Shown one piece after another: positions 49,866-62,674 of a DNA stretch of 64,000 bases (positions are counted from its first letter, which is position 1; each line of letters opens with the position of its first letter). The notes under the pieces are model-generated. The model saw nothing but the letters and a program-made list of their open reading frames with translations. It had not been told where the DNA came from and made no database searches. Source of the DNA: Lobulomyces angularis (lineage: Eukaryota; Chytridiomycota; Chytridiomycetes; Lobulomycetales; Lobulomycetaceae); NCBI GenBank assembly GCA_027604685.1, contig JADHYX010000007.1:1-64000 (forward strand). Reading direction: 5' to 3'. The translations under genes were made by a program, and so were the position numbers.

Positions 49866-50825
49866 TATTTATTTTTTTGTCAATTTTTTAATAATTTTTT
49901 AAAAAAATATTATTAAAAAACAGTGTAATGAAATGTCTGTTACACCGAAGGTGAAAATACAAAAAACTTTTTAACAAAATGTATTGGCTGCTTGCTACTT
50001 CTAATCTTTCTGTCATGCAGTGTTAATAACACTGCTAGCTAAATTTTTTTGAATGAAAATTCTACGAAACTTTATGAAGCAGCCTTGTTCCTTCAACTTC
50101 TTGGCGTTGGAACTGCGGTTAACATTGATTAGGTTCATTTCTTTTATTTTATTATTATTGCTAATGAATTTTTTATTTTTTTTTTTGGTTGAAAAGTAAT
50201 AAATAAATATCAAGGTTTTTCAGAAACTTTTTACTTTTTTGTGATTTTACATGAGAATTTTAAAATTGGTTTCATTTCATACTATTTTTTAGTTGATCAG
50301 CCAAAAATAAAGTTTTATTTGATGAGGAATAATAATGTGACAAAATGAAATTTTGATGCATTCCAAAAAAAGTTGAAATATTGAAAAAAAATGATAAATT
50401 GTTACAATGGAAAATATATAAAAAGAAGTTTTTTAAAGGAATGTTTGAAGTATTTTTTTATTAAAATTTTTTTTTAGGATCTTTTTATTCTTAACAAAAT
50501 ATTTTTATTTATAAATTTTTATGAAAATTTTTTTTTTTGTTTATAGTAAAATTTTTTTTTTTTGATTGGTTAAAAAAATATGATAAAGAGGTCAGTGTTA
50601 CCTAAGAAACACAACAAAAGACATTATTTACCAAGAAGAAATTAACTCAGTTAAAAAATTGTACGTAAATATTAAATAAATTGAAGACCTTGTCTTCAAA
50701 ATATTCTTTGTACTTTTAAATTTCATCTAAAAAATATTTTTATTCCTAACACAAATATATTTTTATTTATTCTAATATTCAAATAACTAAAAAATAAAAA
50801 TTTCTAAAATTCGAGTAATTAACTA
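49866..50825. other. Intergenic region with inverted repeat
   Basis: About 960 bases. It includes a 41-codon minus-strand frame (MNLINVNRSSNAKKLKEQGC.., about 50014-50139) of unknown reality and the palindrome at 50017-50035. The remainder is AT-rich low complexity. Confidence 0.45.
50017..50035. repeat. Near-perfect palindrome GCAGTGTTAATAACACTGC
   Basis: Nine-base arms GCAGTGTTA / TAACACTGC with a single-base centre. No T-run follows in a terminator arrangement. It overlaps the end of the uncertain 41-codon minus-strand frame. It could be a dimeric protein-binding site or chance. Confidence 0.7.
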
Positions 50826-52324
50826 TTAGTTAGAGCAGACTTTATCAAAGTCACATCCAACCAAATCTTCAACAAGACTAAAAAATTTATCTAAGCTACA
50901 AAAGCTATTTCCACAACCTTTTAAAGTAACTGGTACTTCATTGTGCATAATTCTAATTTTATAATCTGTGTAGACTTGTGGAGGAAATACTTTTGAATCT
51001 TTCTCTAAAAGCATAAGGTCATCTTCAGTACCACATTTATACAATTCAATCCATACATTGCTGCCAAATGGTGCAACTGTTGAAATAATAAATTTTCTAT
51101 TGTTGTCCCTTGTACTAGCTGTTAATGGAAAAGAATCTTTATAAAGTCCTAATGCCACTCTAAATTAAAATAAAATAAATTAAAAAAAATATTGGTATTG
51201 TATTGAAATTTTACAATAACGGGGTAATAGTCTCACCGTGGCCAAATTTAAGGACCGATTTAGGAAAACCAGATTTAATAGAACTTTTAATATTGTTAAC
51301 GATACTTGTAATTAAAGCACAAGTCATCTTACGATGTATTTCTACATAACCATAACCATATTCATAATAAGTTTCTAAATCATTGATGTATTCTAAGTCT
51401 TTTAAATTGTCCATAGAAAGATATTTGCAAAATCCATCATCTTTTGAATTTAACGGATCAAAATTAAATTGATACGCGCAAAGAGTGTATAAAGAAGAAA
51501 TATGCTCATCAGTTAAATTTTTTAATTTTGCGGAATTTAAAATAGATTGTTTTAAACGATTTGAACTAAGCTCAATAAATTTATTAACCTCTGCAATACT
51601 ACTTCCATTTGAATGCAAATCTAAATAATCCTAAGAGAAAAAAAAAATTGATTAAAAATAAATAATTTCTGAAAAAATATCACTTGACAGCTATCAAAAA
51701 AACGAAGTTCTATATCCCGATTTTTATCGCCAATTTTGATCGGAATATCTTTTGCAGCAGCCCCAAATGCAGCTTCTGTGAAATACTTGGCAGAATTAAT
51801 TACTCGCGATTTAAATGTAGATTGTACTTCAGTTGAGTTGGGATCAATTATACCAGCGTATCTTAATAGCGCCCTTTGGGCTAACTGCATCATTTCAATT
51901 TTACCTTATTTTATGAATTATAAACAAATAGTTTAGGTGCTTCAAAAACCTTGTAGCAGCAGTTCTCCTTCCATTTTTGGATCAAATGGAGAGTGCCAAT
52001 TCTTTAAAAAGTCATCAAGTCCTTCATGATCGCCAATGAACTTTTGAAGATTTATGTATTCTTCAACATCAGTAGGGTTTCTAGTACCATGTCTAATTTT
52101 CAACAAAGAATTTATTAATTTTTTTTTCTTTTTTTTTAAAAAATAAAAATCAACCTGGAAACAAGTTGGACTTGAAGGAGCTTACATTGGTTATCAATTT
52201 TTGGATTAACAGCAGGAGCAGGATAGAACCTTTTTGATCCCAAAAAAGAAAAAAGTTGATCAGAACCAGTAGCAGTATTTAAAAGTATCAAACAGAATGT
52301 AAAAATAAGCTTGAACAACAACAT
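50826..52324 (-). CDS. MINPP1-type histidine phosphatase (multiple inositol polyphosphate phosphatase), secreted or ER
   Basis: ATG 52322-52324, stop 50826-50828, about 440 residues. The signal peptide MLLFKLIFTFCLILLNTATG predicts entry to the secretory pathway. The catalytic motif VQLVSRHGTRNPTDVE (split by an intron near 52095-52145) contains the RHGxRxP nucleophile His. The C-terminal motif LKFGHGETITPLLVALGLYK has HGE where animal MINPP1 has HAE. Also visible are LRYAGIIDPNSTEVQSTFKS, RFFDSCQDY, FCKYLSMDNLKDLEYINDLE followed by TYYEYGYG, and a Cys pair near the end. It removes phosphates from inositol polyphosphates (for example IP6) and possibly 2,3-BPG. The alternative is a phytase-like acid phosphatase of the same clan. 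Confidence 0.88.
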
Positions 52325-53497
52325 GGAGAAATGGTGGCAACACTAAGTAAAGGTTTTGACACTAAAATTATGTAAAAAATATTAAATTTTCTTAATATTT
52401 CATACAACTTTTGAAATTAAATAATTTTTTTCACTTTTAATAGCTTTTAATTAAGATATGGTCAAATTATACTCAACTACTTACAGACTATTAATCTCTA
52501 TTTATAGTTTCATTTTTAAGGGATGAAACTTCGTTGGTGTAACAACTGTTGTAAAGTTTATGAGATGCAAAATGCCAGAACTGTAACAACACACGTTTTA
52601 GCTCTATTTCATTTTTCTTACAGAGACTTGTAATCTTTTTACAACGTTTCATGGCACGTTTACCTTTAATTTACAATCTGCATTCACTCTGCATTTATAC
52701 TGTATTCATTCTGTATCAAATTTTGTTTCAATTCTCTGTTATAATTTGTAAGATAACAATGTAATTTTTAAATGATGTTTTTCTCTTTTTATTCAAGTAT
52801 GCCAAGTTCTGGTCTACTGCTTAATTTCCTCCAAAATCAAGAAAAACCATCCATTTCTACATATTTTATATGTATTACTCGTTTAATTTCGATGGCTTCG
52901 TAGTTTACTGGACTCTGTTCAACATTTTAGAGGGTAAGATGAAGGTGGAATACTATTAAAATAAAATGATGATGGAATTATCATTACCAAATATAAAACC
53001 ATTAGAGTATTAATAGGAGTCTTTTTTTACAGAACTCAAACGTTTTTATTTAAATTAACAATAAGTTTTATTTGTAACCTCCTTTGTAACATTAAAAGAA
53101 TTGTATTCTTTAATAATCTACATCCAGTATCAAGTTTATTGTCTAACGCGTAAGCTACAAAGAAATGTAAAGAGAGAAAGGGAAAAGAATATGACTATAG
53201 TATTAGTAGTAAAAGTTTTTTGGTCTTTACAACATAAAATTAAACTGTAGTAAACATTTGCATCTTCTCTTAAAACCAGTGCATTTTCTGTTGTTTTTCT
53301 TTCCCTTCAATTAGCAGTATTGATGGGATGGGTTAACTTCATCCATTTACTTCTTCCTGTGTTACAACAGTTGATATCTTAATTAAAAAAAATCTTCAAT
53401 ACAATAGAAAACTTTCAATATATTAATTAAAAAAAAATTTTAAATTAATAATTTATTATATCTTGAAACTCAAAAAAAAATAAAATAACGTATATAC
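52325..53497. other. Long divergent intergenic region
   Basis: About 1.17 kb between the MINPP-like and Mtr4 starts, less AT-biased than other spacers. It holds a 54-codon minus-strand frame (MKRCKKITSLCKKNEIELKR.., about 52490-52655) and a 38-codon plus-strand frame (from 52799). It also has short CTGCATTCA/CTGTATTCA micro-repeats (about 52678-52720). None has enough support to call a gene. Confidence 0.45.
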
Positions 53498-56400
53498 ATG
53501 GATTTTGATTTTTCTTTATTTGAAGAGGATGAAAACTCCAAACAGTTGGAAAATCAACCAACTTCATTTCAATATAAAAGATCTTTAGAGGATGGAGATC
53601 AAAATCTTATTGCAAAAAAAAGAAAAGAAATTGAACTTAACAAAAATATTTCTTCAAGCAACATTAAAGTTACTGAAGAAAATTCCATTACTGTTGAGAA
53701 AGATTTTAAAGCAGCGGGTACTTTGGGAAGCGCTGAAGTTGACAACCAAGCACAATTAAAAATTGTACATAATGTATGATCAACACTGTAATTCATATTT
53801 TTCTTAACTTTTTCAGGTTAAACATCAAGTAGCTTTACCGGATGGTTATCCATATATACCAATTTCTCAACACAAAAGGCCAGATAAGCCGGCCAGAGAA
53901 TATCCCTTTAAATTAGATGCTTTTCAGGTTGGACAGATAATAATAATTCTTATTGTTGTTAATTTTCTTGTGTACCCATTAGGAAACAGCTATCTGCTCC
54001 ATTGAAAGGAATGAAAGTGTTTTAGTATCTGCCCACACTTCTGCAGGTAAGACCGTTGTAGCTGAGTATGCAATAGCTTTAAGTTTAAAGAATAAACAGA
54101 GGTTTGTAGTTTAAGTTATTTCTGTCTAAAAAAATTTGAATTTAGAGTAATATACACATCACCGATCAAAGCCTTATCAAATCAAAAATATCGAGAAATG
54201 TTGGAAGATTTTGGAGATGTAGGTTTAATGACTGGTGATGTATCAATCAACCCAAATGCTTCACTTTTAATTATGACCACAGAAATTTTGAGATCTATGC
54301 TTTATCGTGGAAGTGAAGTTATTAGAGAAGTTGCTTGGATAATTTTTGACGAAATTCACTACATGGTATGTTTTATTGAAAATAAAAAATTTTTCTAAAA
54401 ATTTTTAGAGGGATAAAGCGCGTGGGGTTGTTTGGGAAGAAACAATTATTTTGTTACCTGATAATGTTCGCTTTGTGTTTTTATCGGCAACTATTCCAAA
54501 TGCTATGCAATTTGCTCAATGGATTGTCAAATTACATAAAACTCCTTGTCATGTAGTGTATACCGATTACCGACCAACTCCGTTGCAGCATTATCTACAC
54601 GCTAAGGGCAACAATGGAATTCATTTATGCGTTGATGAAAAAGGAGTATTTAGAGAGGAGAATTTCCAGAAAGCCATAGGCTCATTGCAAGATAATCAAG
54701 ATCAAGAAAAGGGACGAGCCAAAAAAAGAAATTGGAAAGATAGAAGCGGCGCTGGAGGAGGAACGAAAGAGCAAACTGATTTATATAAAATTATTCGAAT
54801 GATTATGGTTAAAAATTATGTATGTTAATCAACGATTTTTTTTTTTTTTCATTTTAAATTATTTTTTTTCTTGACTTCAGCATCCAGTTATTGTCTTTTC
54901 TTTTGCAAAAAGAGAATGTGAATCCAACGCATTACAAGTTTCTAAACTGGATTTCAACGATGAAAAAGAAAAAGAAATGGTTGCGTCAGTATTTAATAAT
55001 GCAATTTTATCCTTGAGTGAAGAAGATAGATCATTACCGCAGATTGAACACCTTTTACCTCTGTTAAAAAGAGGAATCGGGATACATCATTCTGGTAATT
55101 TCTATTTTTGCATAATTTTAAAAATCAAATTGAAATTTTTTACAGGTCTGTTACCGATTTTAAAGGAAGTAATAGAAATTTTATTTCAAGAGGGCCTAAT
55201 AAAAGTATTGTTTGCCACTGAAACCTTTTCAATAGGATTAAATATGCCTGCCAAAACAGTAGTTTTTACTAATGTTCGAAAGTGGGATGGGAAAGAGACG
55301 CGTTGGCTAGGTTCTGGTGAATATATTCAAATGTCTGGAAGAGCTGGAAGAAGAGGTAACGATAGAAGGTAAAAACACTTTAAAAAAATTTTTTGTAGGT
55401 TTGGATGACCGAGGTATTGTAATATTAATGTTAGATGAAAAAATGGAGCCAGCTGTTGCAAAAGGAATGTTGAAAGGAGAAGCTGACAGGTAAGAGGAAA
55501 CTGCAGTTTTGCTTAATTGTTATTTATTAGATTAGATTCAGCTTTTTATTTGACATACTCTATGATTTTAAACATGATAAGAGTTGAAGGGGCTTTCCCT
55601 GAAATGATTCTTGAGCAAAGTTTTTTTCAATATCAAACCTGTTCAAAAATTCCTGAGCTGGAGAGAGGTAAATATAAAGCAAAAAATATAAATATTTATT
55701 TATAAATGGGAATTTTAGAATTATCGATATTGGAAGATAGAAAAGAGAAATTAATGATAGATGACGAAGACCAGGTGGCGAGATATTATGACTTAAAACA
55801 ACAACTTAATCAATACGTTAGAGATTTTAGAGACGTTATTACAAATCCTAATTTTTGTTTACCATTTCTACAGCCTGGAAGATTATTTAAAATTGTGGTT
55901 GACTCACCAAAAGAAGAGCTGAGTGAAAATCGAGTAGACTTTGGATGGGGGATTTTAGTTAATTATCAAAAAAGGCTTCCCCATGTTAAGGGTCAGGATT
56001 TTTCTACAGCGGGTATCCTATTTAATAACTAATTACTATATGTACTGATTTTTTCGCAGCTGAAGGCCCAACTTTTATATTAGACGTTCTGCTTTATTGT
56101 ACAGTAGACGGTGAAAAACCACGGCCTTGCGTTGAGGGAGAAGTAGGAGAAATGGTAGTTGTTCCATGTTCACTTAGTAGTATTGACGCAATATCTACTA
56201 TAAAGATAAATCTCGCGCATGATGTTAAAAGCGCTGCAACGCGAAATAATATGTTTAAAACTTTAAAGGAAATAAAAAGAAGATTTGGTAATAATTTAAT
56301 TCCAAGGTTGGATCCAGTCAATGACATGGGAATTAAAGATGAAGGATTTGTCAAACTGGTAAAGAAAATTCAAATATTAGAAAGTAAAATATATACACAT

Positions 56401-57262
56401 CCTCTGCGAGATAATCCCAGAATTAATGAACTTTATGAACAATTTTTATCAAAGCAAATCCTTTTGGGAAAAATTAGAGCTTTAAAAAAGCAGATTACTG
56501 CAACTCAATCTATAGTACAAATGGATGAACTGAAATGCAGAAGGAGAGTTTTACGAAGGATGGGATATATCAATGAGCAAGATGTAATAGAAATGAAAGG
56601 AAGAGTTGCTTGTGAAATATCATCTGGTGGTTTTGAATTATTACTAACCGAAATGATGTTTCAAGGTGTATTTAATGAATTATCCGCTGAGCAATGTGCT
56701 GCATTGTTGAGTTGTTTTACTTTTACAGAAAAGGTTAAAAAAATTGTTTTTCTGCTTTTTAAAAATATTTTTTCTGATTTAGACTGATGTTTCAGAAGAC
56801 AGATTAAAGCAGGAATTATCTGTACCACTGAAGGTTTTACATGAACAAGCCAGAAGAATAGTTAAAGTAAGTATAGAATCGAAATTACAGATAGACGAAG
56901 AGGAATTTTTACAGTCCTTGAGGCATGAATTAATGGATATCGTTTTTGCTTGGTGTCAAGGAGCAAGTTTTGCTCAAATTTGCAAAATGACTTCTATCTA
57001 TGAAGGTAGTATAATTAGAAGTATACGAAACTTGGTAAATTTTTTTATCAATTTTTTTTTATTTAATTTTTATTTTTTCTCAGGAGGAATTGTTAAGGCA
57101 AATGTGCAATGCTGCCAAAGCAATTGGAAATGATATGTTGGAAGCTAAGTTTTTAGAAGGTAAAAATTAGTATTAGATATTACCGTATATAACACTCTTT
57201 TTATTTTAGGCATCACTAAAATTAAAAGGGATGTAATTTTTGCAGCAAGTTTATATTTATAA
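53498..57262 (+). CDS. MTR4: Mtr4 RNA helicase (SKIV2L2/MTREX), exosome cofactor
   Basis: About 1,030 residues, ATG 53498-53500, stop 57260-57262, roughly 14 exons. A short disordered N-terminus precedes [20 protein letters not shown], motif [21 protein letters not shown], motif II FDEIHYM (54350), and motif [17 protein letters not shown]. The RecA2 core has [34 protein letters not shown], and [12 protein letters not shown] (motif VI). The arch/KOW insertion (about 55720-56400, [20 protein letters not shown]) separates Mtr4/Ski2 from other helicases. The C-terminal DSHCT domain ends [40 protein letters not shown] and [12 protein letters not shown]. It unwinds RNA for the nuclear exosome in TRAMP and in rRNA processing. 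Confidence 0.97.
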
Positions 57263-57674
57263 GAAACAACCTTTTTTTTTAATAACAATTTTTTAAATTT
57301 TTTTTCTATTTTTTTGATATACTGTCATATTCACTGTTTTTAATGTTATTTTTTTTTTAATTTTTAATTTTTTAATTTTTATTATTATTATTATTATTAA
57401 AGAAAATAAAGAATGTAATTAGATTATTTAATTTTTTTATTTTTTCTAAAGAGTTTTATATTAGACTAAATAATGTTATGAGAATAAGTTAAAAAATAAA
57501 ATATAATAAATATTTATTTATTAAAATTCAAGCATCTTCAAAAAAAATTATTCTTTTTTCTATAAATCTAANNNNNNNNNNAAAAAAAAAAAAAATTTCT
57601 TTTATCTTTTTCTTAAAATAATCAATATTCATTTTATTTTTAATTTTCATTTTTTTTAATAAATTTTTTTTTTT
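57263..57674. other. Convergent intergenic low complexity with assembly gap
   Basis: Nearly pure A/T, with TTATTATTATTA and a 10-N gap at 57572-57581. 3' flanks of Mtr4 and the acyltransferase gene. No other feature. Confidence 0.65.
57572..57581. other. Assembly gap (10 N)
   Basis: Ten N directly before a poly-A tract, in intergenic sequence. Probably a homopolymer-caused break. Confidence 0.95.
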
Positions 57675-59847
57675 TTAAGTTTTTCTAACTTCACCAATTG
57701 TTACTTTAGAATTGGTAAAAATTAATTTATTCAAGCAACTTTCCAAACCTAAAAAAAAAAAAAAAGAAAAAAGAATGGATATATGTTAGAATTTGATTGT
57801 TTTAAAAAAAAATATATACAATGTGTAAACAAAATTGCGTCTTCCTCATAGATAGCCTCTTCACAGTATCCTATCGAGATAGACATCTCACCGCCAACAG
57901 TGATAACACCCAGTGTAAATAGGGCTCTACTACCGTCAAAATTACAATTCACTAAACCTTTTATGTCATTGATTATAATATCAGATTCTGGTGTACTCCA
58001 TGCGCCAAGATTTGCAATCTAACAAAAATTAACAACAAAAAAAAAAATTGATTCAAATCTGATTTTTAATTTTACCTCTACACTGTGCAGCCTGGTAAAT
58101 GCTTTTAGATCTACTTTAGATTGCATAAATTTAAATAAACTTGGTTTTCTATAAATGTAATTTGATAATTTTAATCTCGCGATAGAACTGAAGTGAATTT
58201 TATTAATATCTCTCTTCACTTTTTGACAAGTAAGCCAAAAATTTTTAGTGTCTTTTAAATTAAGAGCTGGATCGCTATTTTCATCAAAAATAAACTATCT
58301 TAAAAAAATTACCCCTTTATGGAATTTACCTAATCGAACCAGCGTAGGATCCAAAAATTGCAGTAGCAGGATCTGTTTCTTTATCTGCTCCTTCGATTAA
58401 TTTTGATCCTAAACAAAAATATGGAAATAAAAATTTTTTAGATAAGAAAAAAAAGTGAAATAAAAATTATACCTGGTATTAGATGCCTTAAACTATTAGT
58501 AACAACCCATCCTTGTCTGTTAGGCACACCTTTTAATTTATACTTTTCCATTTTTTCACCACAAGTTTTAGAAGCGCATAAGGCAGCTACAACCAACACT
58601 GCGGCAATTGAGGTTCTTTCCACTTTACATTTTGTTCTTAATTTTGTAATAAAGTCTTTTTGAAACCATAAAAACTTGGCATTGGTTTTATTTTCGCCAT
58701 TGTTATGTATGGATGCTGGATTTGTACTTGTCCTCGTAAGTTCAGTCCCAGCTGAAGATTCTAATAAGTTGGTTGTAGAAGGAGTAAAATTTTTTAATGA
58801 TCCTTTAATTATTAATCCATATTTATGTTGTTTATTGTTTATATATCTTCTTTACTCATTCATACCTACATCTCTCCCTCTCATGACTGTAAAAACTTTT
58901 CTTTTAACAAAAGACCACAGCATCTCATATAGAGCTAAAGCGGTAATTTTGTTATAAAAAATTTATCAAATTTTTTGCAATACCAGGTATAGTTTCAATA
59001 AACCAAGGGTTAAACAAGTTATCCATTAATGGAGGAGGACTTTTGTCAATTTCAACTCTACTTAAATTCGTGTTTCCTTCTAAATTATCATACGTACAGT
59101 TATTCACAAAAGTCCTAGCTAGAGCAAACTACAGATTTATGAAAAAATATTGCTCAGTTGTGTAAGATGACCTATTCAATTTACCATGGATAGACCATCA
59201 CCAAGACAGTGATGTATGGTCCAGCAAACAGTAAAAGTAATCTGAGAATCTATATTCCACCGTTGTAGATCATCTTCATTCAGTAAAACCAATGCACGCC
59301 ATAAATATTTGTTTTCTAGGTGCTCAGCAAAATTGTAGTTTAAACTGCCAATGAAAGTATCTTTTACATCATTTGAATTACAAAATTGAATATTTAAATT
59401 ATTCAATTCGTCAGCCGTATGGTAAGGTAATTCAGTAAATAAATCCTCTTTCACTGTTGCACTTAACCGATAATGAGATGCAGCAGTTTTTTTTATTATA
59501 TCTGATATATTTCGCTTACTAAATGAGGACAATCCTTTCGGAGTAGTAATGGTTAAAGAGAAAACCATCTGGAAAAAAAAAAGTTGTTTAGTTTGCAAAA
59601 ATAATTTTATAAAAAGAAAGATAAAAAATACCAGAATGTTTTGTTTTATAAAGTGCTGCTCAAACATACTCAAATTATTATGGGGAATAATAGCAACAAT
59701 TTTGGAATTCTTGTCCACTGTTGTGTTTATAGAAGATGACTTAATCGGTTGAGAAGAATGAATCTGAATGCAAGTTTCAGTTTTTTGATTGCTATGAGCT
59801 TGGTTGCTTTCACTCACTATTTCGCTGATAACAACTTCATTTTCCAT
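57675..59847 (-). CDS. Acyltransferase with HHxxxDG motif (alcohol O-acetyltransferase / condensation-like family)
   Basis: About 550 residues. The ATG chosen is at 59845-59847; stop 57675-57677. The N-terminus is hydrophilic, followed by NLSMFEQHFIKQN. The catalytic motif TIHHCLGDGLSM (59188-59220) is the HHxxxDG of the CoA-dependent acyltransferase/condensation superfamily. Downstream, CKVERTSIAAVLVVAALCAS, QGWVVTNSLRHLIPG, NLGAWSTPESDI and SISIGYCEEAIYEEDAILFT match the second half of fungal alcohol-acetyltransferase-like (AATase) proteins. The internal exon join near 58830-58890 is my best guess. Reaction: transfer of an acyl group from CoA to an alcohol or amine; the substrate is unknown. 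Divergent from the RBM5-like gene by 117 bases. Confidence 0.7.
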
Positions 59848-59964
59848 CAAGATAATTGTAAGTTTCAGCTTGAATTTTGTTTACGCCACACACAACCAAC
59901 AAAAAATCTGCAATTAGTTTTTTTTTTTTTTTTTGCAAATAAAATAAAATTTTTACCAAAAAAC

Positions 59965-62252
59965 ATGAGTTTTATGCGACATCATAACAAGCACAAGTCT
60001 TCTAATCAGGAAAGGTATCTCTCTTCTTTTTTATTCATTTTCCTCGCGCAGTACCGTTACTAAACTTAAATTTCAAGCAACACGTTAATTCTACAGGGTT
60101 TAAACAAACTTTCTAATTTTGACTCTGTCACATATACTCTAAATCAATATAAAGGTTTATTTCTATTACTGCAATTGTGTTAACTCTGTATATTAAAACA
60201 TTTAATTTCCTTTCATAGCTGAGCTTCAAGAGATAAGACTACCTGTGGAAAAGACAACAAACATGAATAAAGGCTTTGCTTTTGCTGAGGTTGTTTTTAT
60301 TAATATTGCCCTTTTTTTGGTCATTAACAATGATTTTTACAGTTTATATCCACCCATCATTGCGTTAATTTTTATAATACGTATCAGCCCTTTATTACAA
60401 TTGATGATACAAGGGTGAGAATGAGTTATTGCAATGATTACGCAGATGGTGTAAATCCAACAGATTGGATTTGTATTAATGTAAAGAACTTAGTTAAATT
60501 TGAGAGGCAATATAACTTTCTTTTGTAGTGTGGAATCAACAATTTTGAAAGACGAGTTATTTGTTTTCAATGTAGTTCTCCTAAACCTGACGCCCCACTC
60601 CCTAAAGATTTTCATAATGATGGGAGTCGTGATATTGGAGATATTCCAAATAATATTTTAATTTGTCGGGGTTTTGATCCAATATGTACTACTCAAACTG
60701 TATTTTAATTCTTTGATTAAATTTGATACCTGACTAAATATTGATATTTTTTAAAAGATATATGAACATTTTAAAGGATTTAGCAACGTAAAAAGATGTC
60801 GGTTAATTGTCGATAGAGTTACCAATTTAAGCTGGGGATTTTGTTTTATTGAGTATACTGACGTTCAAGTAAGGACCTAATTGTTTTTGTTAAATTAAAT
60901 TTATTTTTAATCTAAACCAAAAAATACAGAGTGCAGCTGCCACTTTATCAGATTTATTAATTAATAAAAATAATTCTTTTATCAACGGTTTTCTACTTCA
61001 AGTCACATATTCACACCCGTAACTTATTTTCAGAAATTTGAAAAAATTTTAAAAAACCAAAAATTTACCAAAAATATCTCTATTTATATTAGTAATTCAT
61101 TTTTACCTGTTTATGCGGAAACACCATATGGTTTAAAAACATATGATTCTCAAGGAAAGTGTTTCTATAAAGTTTACTGGGACGAAAATGCATATTCAGT
61201 CAATTATCCAAATATTGTAATTAGCCTATTGCACTTTTTAAAAATACATATTGATCTTCATAACTAGGAGGATGAACCACCCGTGCCTGAAGCTGTAAAA
61301 AGTGCTACAAAAAAAAAAGTTCAAAAAGTGCAGAAAGCAGCTATTGTTGCTTCCGGTGCCCCTACAAAACTTACAGATGAAGAAAAAATGAACGCTTTTT
61401 TTGATTCGTTGGAACCTTTAGAGGAAAAAGGTGTAAAAAGAGGTACTTCTAAAAATTTTTTCTATTTTATTTTTTTACATAATAATATCTAATCTTAAAA
61501 ATATATATATGTATAATAGTTCATGAAGAAGACGATGTTAATAAAAGACCTAAAAAAGTGCATGCTCGCCTTCAGCAATGGGAAAAAAAGAAATTGGAAG
61601 TAAAGGATGATTCAAATTTTGAATCACCGTCAGCAACTGTTACCACTTTTCAAACTATGTCTGATGAGCAATTGTTAAAGCTATTACCAACAAACGAAGA
61701 ACTGAACAAGAAATACCTGGATGACAAAAAATTTTGCTGTTTACTATGTAAAAGAAAGTTTGGTAAATTGGAGGAGGTAGAGAAGCACATTTTGAAATCT
61801 AAGTTACATGCAGATAATCTGGAAAAGTTAAAAAAAGAATTGGTTGAAGAAAAAAAAATGGAGGGATTAAATCAATACAGAAATAGAGCCAAAGAGAGAA
61901 GAGATGTATTTGGTAATTTTGAAAAGGATAACTCCTCCAAAGAGGAAGAGGAAAGGTATTTACAAATTTTTTTTATCATTTTATTCTTTAATTTCTTGTG
62001 AATACCTACAGATATCAAGCGACAACATCGCAGGACAAAACCATAGGAGTTTCGAATATTGGTAACAGAATGTTGGTAAAAATGGGGTGGAATCAGGGTA
62101 AAGGACTAGGCAAAGAAGGAGAAGGTAGAAACTAAGAATATAAAATTAAAAAAAAATTTTTTTTTTTTTTAGGGATTGTTGAACCTGTGAAAGCAGTCAT
62201 ATTTAAAAAGGGTCAAGGAATTGGTAGTGGTTCGGGGTTCAAAAGAAGATAA
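59965..62252 (+). CDS. RBM5/RBM10-like splicing factor (RRM, RanBP2 finger, RRM, C2H2, G-patch)
   Basis: About 560 residues, ATG 59965-59967, stop 62250-62252, about 11 exons. RRM1: NTLILQGLNKL..NKGFAFAEF (60080-60440). RanBP2 finger: DWICINCGINNFERRVICFQ then C (60460-60570). RRM2: NILICRGFDPICTTQTIYEH and WGFCFIEYTDVQSAAATL (60640-61020). C2H2 finger: KKFCCLLCKRKFGKLEEVEK then H..H (61725-61810), followed by YRNRAKERRDVFG. G-patch: SNIGNRMLVKMGWNQGKGLG and KGQGIGSGSGFKRR (62050-62250). This order is that of RBM5/6/10, regulators of 3' splice-site choice in the early spliceosome. I do not see the OCRE domain that animal members have between RRM2 and the C2H2 finger, only a short Tyr-containing stretch near 61100-61220. 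The joining of the second exon (AG|CAACACG near 60076) is inferred from the RRM frame. Confidence 0.88.
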
Positions 62253-62674
62253 TAAATTATTAGGATGATTAATTTTGAAATAAAAAATTTAAATCTTAAA
62301 AATTTTTTTTTTTATTTTTGGAATATTTGATTTATTTTTTATTATTATTGAGGTATTTAATACAGGCTATATATAAAATTGGACAATCTAGTAAAATTGC
62401 TTCCTCATTTTTCTTTAATTACTTCTTCCTTTACAATAACAAATATGGAAAAAAATACTGGCTGAAAATATACTACAAAATTTTGACTTCCCAACTAACT
62501 GACCAAAATAAATAATTTAAGTACAATACTTGAAAAGGAACAAATGTTTGAACTTAAAGTTACATTACTGCAAGGCAAACTTTTGCCCTTGCTATAAAAA
62601 AACTACAATAAATAGTCTAATTATTTAATTAAGAATTACATACTAAATACAAGTAAAATAAATATATATATTTT
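62253..62674. other. Convergent intergenic region
   Basis: About 420 bases, AT-rich. 3' flanks of the RBM5-like gene and the GPS-protein gene. Nothing else supported. Confidence 0.55.

Noticed and set aside
50014..50139. 41-codon minus-strand frame (MNLINVNRSSNAKKLKEQGC..)
   Set aside because: Short, unsupported by motif or neighbouring exons; possibly chance.
52490..52655. Minus-strand 54-codon frame (MKRCKKITSLCKKNEIELKR..)
   Set aside because: Basic and Cys-containing, it could be a transposase fragment, but no catalytic motif, terminal repeats or second exon could be found.
52530..53380. Inverted CAACTGTTGTAA copies as terminal repeats of a mobile element
   Set aside because: The shared string is only ~12 bases, the copies are ~800 bases apart, no target-site duplication is visible and no transposase lies between them.
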